DNA from: a virus
Virus record (IMG/VR): IMGVR_UViG_3300012005_000010
Location: 1-30,590 of that record
DNA: 30,590 nt
Reading direction: 5' to 3' (one strand)
Position numbers and translations under genes: made by a program. Shown here piece by piece: positions 1-8,827 of this stretch. The notes below the pieces were generated by a model. It was not told the origin of the DNA and did no database searches. It was given only the letters and a program-made list of their open reading frames with translations. Position 1 is the stretch's first letter. Each line of letters starts with the position of its first letter.

Positions 1-27
1 GGGATAAGAGTTTGCATATCTGTAAAT

Positions 28-49
28 ATAAACAATAAATATTGTTTAT
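28..49. terminator. AT-rich hairpin, possible weak terminator
   Basis: A 9-bp perfect inverted repeat (ATAAACAAT / ATTGTTTAT) with a 4-base AAAT loop lies just past the stop codon of the minus-strand gene at 62-430. It contains almost no GC pairs and lacks a clear U-run on the minus strand, so it may be a weak terminator, an operator or chance. Confidence 0.25.
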
Positions 50-61
50 GATAATTTTACT

Positions 62-430
62 CTAAAATATGAAAATCAATCCAATAGTATAAATATTGCT
101 TATTCCTTGTACGCCATAGAACAAACCCTGTGAAATAAATCGATTTGATAAATCCATGTTTCTTCTCTTTGTAACAAACAAGAAATCATCTTGATTTTGC
201 AATGTCATAGTCTGTTGAAAAACATCTATTGATAAATTGTTATCGATTGGAAGTTGTAACAAAGGTTGTTTGACTTTATTTTTGAACATATCTCTGACAC
301 AGTTCTGAATATTGTTGTTAGCCAAAATATTTAATTGTTCCAAAGATTTATGTTCTGGTGTAAGTTTTTGAGCATGTACAATTTTTGTAAAAATCAATAA
401 ACTGGATATGATTATAAATCTATTTAACAT
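62..430 (-). CDS. small secreted or membrane protein of unknown function
   Basis: The 122-residue product starts with a positively charged, hydrophobic stretch ending in VHA followed by Gln (about residues 1-20), a good Sec signal peptide in Bacteroidota style. The mature part is polar with one Cys, and the last 12 or so residues are strongly hydrophobic, so the protein may be anchored at its C-terminus. The start codon overlaps the end of the upstream gene (420-836) by 11 bases, which supports co-transcription and translational coupling. I recognise no family. An envelope role in the infected host is inferred from the signal peptide only. Confidence 0.7.
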   Translation of the reverse strand: MLNRFIIISSLLIFTKIVHAQKLTPEHKSLEQLNILANNNIQNCVRDMFKNKVKQPLLQLPIDNNLSIDVFQQTMTLQNQDDFLFVTKRRNMDLSNRFISQGLFYGVQGISNIYTIGLIFIF

Positions 431-836
431 TTTCTAAAATATTTTCTGTTGGGATATACCAGTTCTGATGTGGGTATTGAATGTATTTTTCTAATGGAAT
501 ATATTTATCATTAGCTTCAAAAACGGTGATCATGTCTCCATCCACAGTTTTAACTTTATAATGACATTTCTCATCAAGGCACTTCATGAATTTGATCCAA
601 TGAGGTCTGTCGATAGATTGGTTTCCAAAAGCTTCACCTTTGAAATCTTGTTCATTTCTTTCCAAATCTTGAACAATACTCAACTTGTGATTTGGAGTCA
701 ATCTGTGATAATAATTAGTGATTATATCAGCAGGAAGAGTTGCTGAAGCTATAGTTTGGCGGTTCATAGCATAACGAATTGCCATCCATAATAGAGTATG
801 CTCAAAATCAGATAAAGGTGTTATATTCTTTTCCAT
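420..836 (-). CDS. hypothetical phage protein, 138 residues
   Basis: A cytoplasmic-looking protein with no signal peptide or membrane segment. The N-terminal part (about residues 9-60) is helical in character. The C-terminal half contains a short Cys-x3-Cys spacing (around residues 85-89) and aromatic-rich stretches near the end. I do not recognise a family. It overlaps the secreted-protein gene at 62-430 by 11 bases and follows 868-1182 with a 31-base gap, so these look like one transcription unit. The ATG start is preceded by an A/T-rich leader with no Shine-Dalgarno site. Confidence 0.65.
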   Translation of the reverse strand: MEKNITPLSDFEHTLLWMAIRYAMNRQTIASATLPADIITNYYHRLTPNHKLSIVQDLERNEQDFKGEAFGNQSIDRPHWIKFMKCLDEKCHYKVKTVDGDMITVFEANDKYIPLEKYIQYPHQNWYIPTENILENVK

Positions 837-867
837 GTTATGATATATTCACACGAAAAGATTTTGT

Positions 868-1182
868 TTAGATGTATTTTCTGCAAACTTGACAAAATGA
901 TTTTTGATAATCAGGAAGATAAGATCTTATCAATGCAGATGAACCATCATGATAAGTATGATCACATATATCTTGTATTTTTGATAATCGATCTTCTATA
1001 TTGGTTAGTCCAAGCTCGATCTGTTTGTTTTTCATTTCTAAATCTGCTTGTTCTTTATTGATAAAACCGTAGAACATTTTCTCTTGAATATAGATTTCAA
1101 AATCTCTATACTGTTGATATATTTTTGATTTATCTGCATTCAATCTGTCTACAATATTTATATTTCTAAAATATGGGTTCAT
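868..1182 (-). CDS. small coiled-coil protein with C-terminal zinc-knuckle-like motif
   Basis: The 104-residue protein has a charged helical N-terminal region (about residues 10-70, rich in Glu, Lys, Gln and Ile, coiled-coil-like). Its C-terminus contains CDHTYHDG followed 17 residues later by CQVC, near residues 73-101. The spacing of Cys/His and Cys-x2-Cys suggests a single zinc site. Small proteins of this form are common in T4-like phages, but I cannot name this one. Nucleic-acid or protein binding is an inference from the motif. Confidence 0.65.
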   Translation of the reverse strand: MNPYFRNINIVDRLNADKSKIYQQYRDFEIYIQEKMFYGFINKEQADLEMKNKQIELGLTNIEDRLSKIQDICDHTYHDGSSALIRSYLPDYQKSFCQVCRKYI

Positions 1183-1219
1183 TTAAAATCCATTTGAATG
1201 TTTATCTACATTGTAAATT

Positions 1220-1393
1220 TTATATGCAAGCTTTAATATTTTTTTCATGTTGCGATGAATGCAATCCATTGAAATCAAGTTCAGTCCTTACTGGTATTTT
1301 TACTTTACCAACCCATAAATCAGTAGTGAATGTCACTTTAGGTTCTAAGTTATTAGCCAACTGTTCCATTTCTGATTTTAATATAATGCTCAT
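1220..1393 (-). CDS. 57-residue hypothetical protein
   Basis: A short minus-strand ORF starting MSIILKSEMEQLANNLEPKV and ending KACI before TAA. It has normal amino-acid composition, an A-rich leader before the ATG, and fits head-to-tail between its neighbours. Its ATGA start overlaps the stop of a 27-codon ORF upstream (1390-1473), a typical coupling arrangement. A longer plus-strand ORF (1173-1409) covers the same bases but is oddly Cys-rich and overlaps 868-1182, so the minus reading is preferred. No family recognised. Confidence 0.5.
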   Translation of the reverse strand: MSIILKSEMEQLANNLEPKVTFTTDLWVGKVKIPVRTELDFNGLHSSQHEKNIKACI

Positions 1394-1473
1394 TTTGTTG
1401 GATTGTTAATATTTAAATTGTTTATGATAGGATAGTTAATTACAGATTCTGAAAATGCAGATATTGAATACAT
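1390..1473 (-). CDS. 27-residue peptide ORF, ATGA-coupled to the next gene
   Basis: ATG at 1473 leads a 27-codon ORF whose TGA stop shares ATGA with the start of the gene at 1220-1393. It is rich in Asn, Ile and Ser and resembles nothing I know. It may be a leader peptide, the tail of a decayed gene, or chance; the exact start/stop overlap is the only support. Confidence 0.25.
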   Translation of the reverse strand: MYSISAFSESVINYPIINNLNINNPTK

Positions 1474-1742
1474 ATATTTTTTTTGGTTATTTTTAATAGA
1501 TTTGTAGTTGTAAATTCATGTTAAAAACTATAAAACATCTTTAGAAGTTCTGTTTTTCATACCTATGAATTTCTAAAACTTCAAGTCTTAATCCTGCTAA
1601 AGTTATGGCTTCACGAATTGATTAGTTGATATTAACCATAACGCGTAACATATGCCTATTATTAATATTGTTATGAAAAACTTTGTGACTATTAGTATTA
1701 TTTTATTAATCATTTTATTTTTTTTTATTTAATTTGATTTAA
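1474..1742. other. sparse AT-rich stretch with only short ORF scraps
   Basis: No convincing full gene lies here. It holds a minus-strand reading frame interrupted by one stop (1541-1651, listed separately) and a plus-strand 26-codon ORF (1652-1732) that would encode a nearly all-hydrophobic peptide with a Lys-Asn start region. The rest is A/T-rich without strong hairpins. Confidence 0.4.
1541..1651 (-). pseudogene. mini-gene broken by one in-frame stop
   Basis: From ATG at 1651 the frame reads nine residues, then TAA (1622-1624), then 26 further codons beginning SIREAITLAGLRLEVLEIHR before a second stop. The second segment has good protein-like composition but no start codon of its own. A single C-to-T change (CAA to TAA) would explain the interruption. 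It may be a recently inactivated small gene or a chance open frame. Confidence 0.3.
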
Positions 1743-1907
1743 TCATTGCCAATCTTCAGACATAACATAAGTTATCTTAGGATTCTTGTTCTTGGCAGTC
1801 ATCTTATTTACATAATCGATAGCTTCATGTTTTGGAACATTAATCCTCATTATCTTATACTTGATTGCAGTATTCGCCCACCTTTTCACTATTCTATATG
1901 TTATCAT
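1743..1907 (-). CDS. 54-residue basic hypothetical protein
   Basis: ATG at 1907 opens a 54-codon ORF (MITYRIVKRWANTAIKYKIM onwards, ending SEDWQ) with many Lys/Arg and an A-rich leader. The latter half, with KHEAIDYVNKM and ITYVMSEDW, has the alternating character of a small alpha/beta fold. It is divergent from the plus-strand gene at 1988, with an 80-base AT-rich gap containing the 10-base palindrome GTAAATTTAC (1923-1932). A plus-strand ORF over the same bases is Cys/His/Ile-rich and looks like a shadow. No family recognised. Confidence 0.5.
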   Translation of the reverse strand: MITYRIVKRWANTAIKYKIMRINVPKHEAIDYVNKMTAKNKNPKITYVMSEDWQ

Positions 1908-1987
1908 ATAAAGTTGATTTATGTAAATTTACTAAACTAAATCATTTTCATATCATATACACTCTATTAATTAATGATTACATATAA

Positions 1988-2640
1988 ATGAAAACTGAAA
2001 ACTGGATAATTTTAGAATATTCTAAATATATTGAAAATGTTGATAAATTATCACATGAAGATGATTTTATTATTTACAACGAAATAAAAAAAAACGTTCT
2101 AAATTTGGAAGTTTGGTTTTGGTTGAAGGATTTATAAACACTTATCCTATTCTGAAATCTATAAATATCATAGAAAATAGATTTCCAGAATTGATTGTAA
2201 AAGATCAATTCGGTTTTAGAATTTATGTTGAAGGAGATGCTAACAATCTGGAAAAATATATCCCAATATTTACCAATCTTGGATATTCTATTTCATTGTA
2301 TAGTTTTGATAACGAAAAGTTTTCTATATATCTAAATCCTAAATATGATCTTGAAATGTTTCCAGTTCCTGATGTTTTATATTATGTTATTGATTCTAAA
2401 TTGAAAGGCAAAATATCAAAAATAGGATTTATACCTATAACAGGAGACAAAAAATCAAAACACCCTGATAGAATTTTCGTATTTAAAAGTGTAGAAAGAG
2501 CTATTAATTATGGAGAAAGTTTAAATAATGATTATAGTGTTTATGAGATAAAAGGATCATATATTCATGTTTATATAGATAAAAGTAATTATACATGCTA
2601 TATAAAAAAAATGAACTATCTCCTGAATGTTTTAAAATAA
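1988..2640 (+). CDS. unknown gene, copy 1 of a tandem pair, split by a -1 frameshift
   Basis: ATG at 1988 opens a frame that stops after 49 codons (TAA 2135-2137). The homologous continuation lies in the -1 frame and runs to TAA at 2638-2640. The switch falls at a run of nine A (2086-2094) followed by C, which contains A-AAA-AAC in the zero frame, a canonical -1 slippery heptamer. A slip there gives RSKFGSL next, exactly as in the paralogue at 2666. The joined protein would be about 217 residues. Without slippage the second part would need a non-ATG start (TTG 2113). The downstream part contains the motif shared with copy 2 (NRFPELIVKDQFGFRIYVEG). Function unknown. It lies on the plus strand against the general direction. 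Alternatives are real decay or a homopolymer sequencing error. Confidence 0.6.
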
Positions 2641-2665
2641 TAGATAAAAATTAAATTAATAATAA

Positions 2666-3043
2666 ATGGGAAACGGAAACTGGCTTATTTTAGAATATTA
2701 TCAATATATTAAAAATATTGATAAATTAAATCATGAAGATGATTTAATCATGTATAATGAGATAAAGAGACGTTCTAAATTTGGTAGTTTGGTAGTATCT
2801 CATGATTTATTGAAAACATATCCTATTCAGGAATCTATTAATATTATACAAAACAGATTTCCAGAATTGATTGTAAAAGATCAATTTGGTTTTAGAATTT
2901 ATGTTGAAGGATTTGTTAAAAATCTAACAAACTATATCCCAATTTTTACGAATTTGGGATATTCTATTATATTGTATAGTTTTGATAATGATCATTTTTA
3001 TATTTATCTAGATCCTAAATATATACTAAAAATGAATAAATAA
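2666..3043 (+). CDS. unknown gene, copy 2 of the tandem pair (truncated)
   Basis: The 125-residue product starts MGNGNWLILEYYQYI and aligns along its length with the frameshift-joined copy 1, including NRFPELIVKDQFGFRIYVEG and the GYSI.LYSFDN segment. The central DNA is nearly identical between copies, pointing to a recent duplication or gene conversion. Here the A-run is absent (AAG AGA CGT) so the frame is intact through the early part, but the protein stops shortly after DPKY where copy 1 continues for about 95 more residues. No known fold recognised. Confidence 0.6.
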   Translation: MGNGNWLILEYYQYIKNIDKLNHEDDLIMYNEIKRRSKFGSLVVSHDLLKTYPIQESINIIQNRFPELIVKDQFGFRIYVEGFVKNLTNYIPIFTNLGYSIILYSFDNDHFYIYLDPKYILKMNK

Positions 3044-3044
3044 A

Positions 3045-3236
3045 ATGGAAAATAGATCTAATCATATACATAAAAAATTTGATTATAATTCTGGATATTG
3101 TGTTTATGAAATAAATGGAGCAGGAATTAAAAATCTATACAGTGATGTAAATTTAAGAAATGCAGGATTTTATACAGATCATAACATATCTCCAAAATAT
3201 ATTAAATTAATACACGAACATAAATTTGAAAAATAA
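3045..3236 (+). pseudogene. C-terminal remnant of copy 2
   Basis: This 63-codon ORF begins one base after the stop of 2666-3043, in another frame. Its middle (YNSGYCVYEINGAGI) aligns with NNDYSVYEIKGSYI near the end of copy 1. Copy 2 therefore appears to have lost roughly 55 codons and its reading frame, leaving a separate C-terminal piece. It could be translated from its own ATG, but is best read as a fragment. It ends exactly next to the stop of the convergent gene at 3237. Confidence 0.45.
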
Positions 3237-3455
3237 TCAATTCTTATCCTTCATCTTATCATGTACAACATCACATATTTTCATTAGCATATTAGCCAAA
3301 TCCCATGTGATCAAAAAACCTAAAAGAAAATACCATTTTCCGGTGATCATAAAAGCGGTGAGCGGACTCAACAATACCAACATTACTGATAAAAATAACA
3401 AAGCCAAAATAACATAGCTTATAAAAAACTTTGATATTTGATAAATGTTTTTCAT
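3237..3455 (-). CDS. small membrane protein, two transmembrane segments
   Basis: The 72-residue protein has two hydrophobic helices (about residues 10-33 and 40-60) separated by a short loop containing TGKW, and a charged C-terminus (HDKMKDKN). It is convergent with the plus-strand remnant and sits 11 bases after RtcB in the same direction. An overlapping minus-strand ORF at 3292-3552 is a shadow: it runs into rtcB and lacks membrane-protein logic. Function unknown; it should sit in the host inner membrane. Confidence 0.6.
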   Translation of the reverse strand: MKNIYQISKFFISYVILALLFLSVMLVLLSPLTAFMITGKWYFLLGFLITWDLANMLMKICDVVHDKMKDKN

Positions 3456-3466
3456 ATACTAATTTA

Positions 3467-5252
<1,786 letters not shown>

Positions 5253-5310
5253 TTTTACAATTATTTAATGTAAATATACCAAAAAATTTCTAATAAAATA
5301 AGAATAAAAA

Positions 5311-5633
5311 CTATTTTCTACTCCATTCTTTTATCGACATTATAAATGAATATGTAGATTCTTTAAGAGTCTCAACAAAATCAAAGTCTTTGATAAAATC
5401 ACCAAAGATATGTAAATTTGATGATACATTACCTTCACATGAGAATATATTCAGTTTTGATACATTAATCAATTGAATTCTATCAGTGTCTAATTTAATA
5501 GAAAGTTCATTTGCTATCATGCTAGACTTTGGAAGTTCTGTGTTGCCTTCCCATCTGTTTGATGCAGTTAAGAAAACAATTTTTTACTATCGCTTTTCTT
5601 TAAGTATTTATATAGATTTTTAAAATCTTCCAT
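5311..5633 (-). pseudogene. broken flavodoxin/FMN-reductase-like remnant
   Basis: From ATG at 5633 a frame reads MEDFKNLYKYLKKSDSKKL then stops at 5568-5570. The neighbouring frame continues FLTASNRWEGNTELPKSS MIANEL and on to TAG at 5311. One missing T in the TTG-TTTT tract explains the break. The joined N-terminus has the look of an NADPH-dependent FMN reductase/flavodoxin-like family (beta strand, then TASNRWEGNT as phosphate-binding loop, a helix, then NIFSCEGNVSS). The protein then jumps to a C-terminal-looking tail, so an internal deletion is also likely. The 69-codon part from ATG 5520 could still be translated. Family assignment is tentative and based on pattern only. Confidence 0.45.
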
Positions 5634-5654
5634 TAATGTTATTAAATTTAAACA

Positions 5655-6044
5655 TCAATCACCTTTGTAATAATATGCATCGTTCACTATATCTTTTTTA
5701 TCTTTTATTGAAATTTGATAAACTATCATGCTTTTACAAATATCGATAACAGCGCATTCATCTGGTTCTCCAGCATTTTCTAAACAACACATACCACCGA
5801 CACATCCTTCTTCCTTAAAAACTGTAAAATATTTTTTTAATTTATTTTTAACTCTAGGCAATTTCATATCACGATATATGAAAATATAATCATTAGCAGT
5901 TCGGTATAATTCTATTTCAATGTTAGCTTCCTTAAGCCTTTCTAAATAGAAATCTATATGATTGATAGTATCGTCATCTACACTTGATATATTCGGTATG
6001 TCGTATTTGTTTGGTATTCCGTATGTATTTGGTAAATTGTTCAT
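5655..6044 (-). CDS. hypothetical protein, paralogue of the next gene
   Basis: The 129-residue protein is a tandem paralogue of 6071-6424. Shared features are an N-terminal IPN-rich stretch (MNNLPNTYGIPNKYDIPNIS), a helix with YLERLKEA followed by IELY, basic KLP...LKKYF, and the block CCLENAGEPDE around residues 85-95. The Cys-Cys pair plus a nearby Cys might bind metal or form a disulfide. No family recognised. Gap to the paralogue is 26 bases. Confidence 0.6.
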   Translation of the reverse strand: MNNLPNTYGIPNKYDIPNISSVDDDTINHIDFYLERLKEANIEIELYRTANDYIFIYRDMKLPRVKNKLKKYFTVFKEEGCVGGMCCLENAGEPDECAVIDICKSMIVYQISIKDKKDIVNDAYYYKGD

Positions 6045-6070
6045 ATTTTTTTATTTTACGTAAATCTACA

Positions 6071-6424
6071 TTAATACGTGAAAGAATTATTTACAATTTT
6101 GTCACTATTTTTTAGTGAAATTTGGTAAATCCTCATATTTTTGTTAGTATCAATAGAAACATACTCATCTGGTTCGCCTGCATTTTCTATACAGCATAAT
6201 CCATCAGCCCTACCTTCTTCTGTTGAAACATTAAAATATTTTTTCAATATACCTCTGATTTTAGGTAATTTTTTATCATAAAAAATATGAATGCAGTCAT
6301 CATAAGCTTTGTACAATTCTATTGTAACACCAGCTTCATTCAGTTTTTCTAAATAAATATCTATATCATTATTAGCATTTCCTGATATATTTGGTATATT
6401 GTATTTATTTGGTATATTGTTCAT
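6071..6424 (-). CDS. hypothetical protein, paralogue of the preceding gene
   Basis: The start at 6424 (MNNIPNKYNIPN) is chosen because it aligns with the start of the paralogue at 5655-6044 and avoids a 47-base overlap with the upstream gene that the longer frame (to 6478) would give. The 117-residue product keeps IDIYLEKLNEAG, IELY, KLP...LKKYF and LCCIENAGEPDE. It has diverged across its length, so the duplication is old enough to suggest that both copies are functional. Function unknown. Confidence 0.6.
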   Translation of the reverse strand: MNNIPNKYNIPNISGNANNDIDIYLEKLNEAGVTIELYKAYDDCIHIFYDKKLPKIRGILKKYFNVSTEEGRADGLCCIENAGEPDEYVSIDTNKNMRIYQISLKNSDKIVNNSFTY

Positions 6425-6431
6425 GCTTATT

Positions 6432-6878
6432 TTATACATAAATTGGTTCAGCTTTTTTCTGTAAATTTGATGGTTCAAATTTATCTTTTCTCATCACAGT
6501 TTTAATAGTGAACTTATATTTATATTCTCCTTTATCTTTAAATTTAGAAATCATCACTATTATATTCAATTTTGTAGAATCATTCCTTATCCGAATCTCT
6601 TTATTAAGTTCATTTCTGTTTTTATGATCCCAGAACAAACCATCATTAAACAAATTCTTTTTGACTATTTGTCTAATAGCTTTTCTTATATCAGCTTTGA
6701 CCTCTGCTTCATCGATAACAGTGTTGCCTTCTTTGTCAAGTTCATTATCAATTCTAGTTAATCTATCAAAGAAGTGTTCATCAGCTTCAATATCAAAATC
6801 GACATCTATAGACTTTGTAAACTGATCTACTAATCCTTCTAATATGAATTCTTGATAATCTAATATTATATTTTTCAT
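6432..6878 (-). CDS. candidate capsid-packaged internal protein with T4-like targeting sequence
   Basis: The N-terminus MKNIILDYQEFILEG closely resembles the T4 internal-protein capsid-targeting sequence (MKTYQEFIAEA), which is cleaved by prohead protease gp21 after (Leu/Ile)-x-Glu. Here FILE-G fits cleavage after Glu14. The remaining 134 residues have a helix with DEHFFDRLTRI, a KADIRKAIRQIVKKNL helix, then strands containing LNIIVMIS and YKFTIKTVMRKDKF. That helix-then-sheet order recalls small RelE/BrnT-like folds, but I see no diagnostic catalytic set, so this is weak. The targeting motif is visible; packaging and injection into the host are inferred from T4. Confidence 0.6.
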   Translation of the reverse strand: MKNIILDYQEFILEGLVDQFTKSIDVDFDIEADEHFFDRLTRIDNELDKEGNTVIDEAEVKADIRKAIRQIVKKNLFNDGLFWDHKNRNELNKEIRIRNDSTKLNIIVMISKFKDKGEYKYKFTIKTVMRKDKFEPSNLQKKAEPIYV

Positions 6879-6904
6879 TATGCATATATTAGATTATCAA
6901 GACT

Positions 6905-7120
6905 TTATGTATGTCCATCTTTGATAATTTTTAAAAGTTTATCATATAATTTATCAGAAACTAACATGTTTCCAGATCTTCTTATTTCTGTTGAAACAAT
7001 ATAATAATATTTACCTTTGGCATCTCTATTTAATAGATTATCAAAAGATCTGTTATTGATTTCAAAATTAAATTTCATCATGTCAAAAGCATTTTGTTCA
7101 GATTCTGTGAGCTTTTTCAT
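6905..7120 (-). CDS. 71-residue hypothetical protein
   Basis: A small charged protein beginning MKKLTESEQNAFDMMKF, with a helical start, a central strand (GKYYYIVSTEI) and a helical C-terminus rich in Lys/Leu. It lies 26 bases after the candidate internal-protein gene on the lower-coordinate side of 7136-7444, same strand. No motif or family recognised. Confidence 0.55.
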   Translation of the reverse strand: MKKLTESEQNAFDMMKFNFEINNRSFDNLLNRDAKGKYYYIVSTEIRRSGNMLVSDKLYDKLLKIIKDGHT

Positions 7121-7135
7121 TATAATTATTTTTTA

Positions 7136-7444
7136 TTAAAATTCAATTTTTAAACAATCAAATGTATCAGTCCAATGCCACAACAACATCCGAATAAAGT
7201 CATCAGAAAAAGTTTGAACATAACCCAGTTTAGCTTTTATAGCATGATATTCTTTGAACAAAATAGGCCCTATAGTATTTTCTAATTCATGTTCTGGAGT
7301 GTCCATCCATCTATTAAGTTCTCTATAGTAATGTCCAAGTATTTCTTTTTTAACATCTTCATTTATCAATACGGTGTTTAATGAATTTAACAATTCATAT
7401 TCACAGTCTCTGATATTTTCCATCATTGTAGAATCTATATACAT
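7136..7444 (-). CDS. 102-residue hypothetical protein
   Basis: An acidic, mostly helical protein with aromatic-rich segments (HYYRELNRWMD and LLWHWTDTFD). No signal or membrane segment. It is the first gene after the terminator at 7467-7495 and so probably starts a new transcript running toward lower coordinates, but I see no clear promoter box before it. No family recognised. Confidence 0.6.
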   Translation of the reverse strand: MYIDSTMMENIRDCEYELLNSLNTVLINEDVKKEILGHYYRELNRWMDTPEHELENTIGPILFKEYHAIKAKLGYVQTFSDDFIRMLLWHWTDTFDCLKIEF

Positions 7445-7466
7445 TTTAATAATTTTTAAGAGTTAA

Positions 7467-7495
7467 AAAAGAGCTGATAATTTATCAGCTCTTTT
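7467..7495 (-). terminator. intrinsic terminator of the T9SS-protein gene
   Basis: Inverted repeat GAGCTGATA / TATCAGCTC (7471-7479 and 7483-7491) with a 3-base loop, extended by A/T pairs, and a T-run on the minus strand after the stem. It sits 12 bases past the stop of 7507-8802. Confidence 0.85.
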
Positions 7496-7506
7496 GAATG
7501 ATTATA

Positions 7507-8802
7507 TTAGTTGATCACCATAAACTTCTTGTTCACTTTACCTTGTTCACAGTTGAATTGTGCAACATAGATGCCGTTATCTAAACTCATTTCTACTTTC
7601 GTTACTCCTTCTTCTAATTTTTGCTCAAAAACGACTTGGCCAGAGATGTTGATTATCTGTAAAGTCCCAGCATAGTTTGTTTTGTAACTGAAAGAACCAT
7701 TGTTAGGAACAGGATATAAACCTGAAGTGTTTTCTAATACAGATTCATTGATGCTTGTTGCAGTGTTAGTACCTGTAGCAGGTGAAGGAGTAAAAGAACC
7801 AAGTCTATTAAATATTGATGGATTAGATGCTATCGAATCAGCAATATCTATGAACAAACCTTTATCTGTGCTAACCCATAAATAATAATTATTAGGATTA
7901 GTTGGGCTATCCCATGTTTGTACGTATGTTATGCTATTAACTTTTGATACAGTGTTTGTAGTGTTATACGACATTGGAGTAACATTATTTAATGTATCAC
8001 AATTAAAAATTTTACCAGTGGTGTCAGCAAAATAAAGAAACATACCATCATTATAACCTTGAGTATTGTTAGCTTTAATAATATTATAATTTCCAGTTGC
8101 TACAGTAATAGTATTAGTTATGTTTATTATACCACCTGTTGTAGCATAATATAAACTTCCATTAAAAAATTCCATATCGTTTATTGTATAAGTATAAGTA
8201 TTAGAGCTTCCTATTTGAACGCCTGTTGCTGATTTATCTTTATATACCGTAGAACCAATAGAGTATATTAAAGTTGAGTCATTGTTATTATATTCCAATG
8301 ATGTAACGCCATTAATGTTTTTATATATAGTATTTGTTATTGAATTTGTTATTGACGAATTTAGTAAATCTATTTTTTGTATTCTATTTTGCATAGAGAT
8401 ATATAAAAGATTTATATTACTTGCAAAATGATCTGCTACATATCCTGTTATATTACCAGATGTAGTTCCTAATATTTTATGTACTATAGTATTATACATA
8501 GGATTATACATATATAATCCATTACTCTGTGTTCCTATATATAACATATTATGACTGACATCGTTGTACATAAACACTACATTTTTAAATGCAGTATCAA
8601 TAATAGGAATATTAATATTTGGCCCTGATATTAAATATAAACTATCATTCATAATTGTATAGTTAGAACCTGCAACACCTGATCCAACGGGTCCAAATGA
8701 ATTCTTATCAGTGATAACATTGTTTAATGTTTGTGCTTTTACATTTACGTTCATAATAATCATTATGATCATTAATAAACTAGTTGTGATTGTTTTTTTC
8801 AT
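7507..8802 (-). CDS. secreted beta-rich protein with type IX secretion C-terminal domain
   Basis: The 431-residue protein starts with a clear Sec signal peptide (KK, then a long hydrophobic run, cleavage near KA-Q at about residue 23). The body (about 25-350) is Asn/Thr/Ile-rich with repeated short strands (such as NMLYIGTQSNGLYMYNP), consistent with a beta-propeller-like fold. The last 70 or so residues match the type A T9SS sorting domain: LYPVPNNGSFS, then a strand pair around IINISGQVVF, then GIYVAQF and a basic KKFMVIN end. In Bacteroidota this domain directs export across the outer membrane and cell-surface attachment. The gene has its own promoter-like box and terminator, so it behaves as an independent 'moron'. 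Surface masking or superinfection exclusion is an inference. Confidence 0.85.
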   Translation of the reverse strand: MKKTITTSLLMIIMIIMNVNVKAQTLNNVITDKNSFGPVGSGVAGSNYTIMNDSLYLISGPNINIPIIDTAFKNVVFMYNDVSHNMLYIGTQSNGLYMYNPMYNTIVHKILGTTSGNITGYVADHFASNINLLYISMQNRIQKIDLLNSSITNSITNTIYKNINGVTSLEYNNNDSTLIYSIGSTVYKDKSATGVQIGSSNTYTYTINDMEFFNGSLYYATTGGIINITNTITVATGNYNIIKANNTQGYNDGMFLYFADTTGKIFNCDTLNNVTPMSYNTTNTVSKVNSITYVQTWDSPTNPNNYYLWVSTDKGLFIDIADSIASNPSIFNRLGSFTPSPATGTNTATSINESVLENTSGLYPVPNNGSFSYKTNYAGTLQIINISGQVVFEQKLEEGVTKVEMSLDNGIYVAQFNCEQGKVNKKFMVIN

Positions 8803-8827
8803 ATTGTTTGTTTTTAAGTTGTTTAAT

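Noticed and set aside
1173-1409. 78-codon plus ORF in the left region.
   Set aside because: Its composition is Cys/Phe-rich and the opposite strand holds a 57-codon ORF that fits the operon and start/stop overlap.
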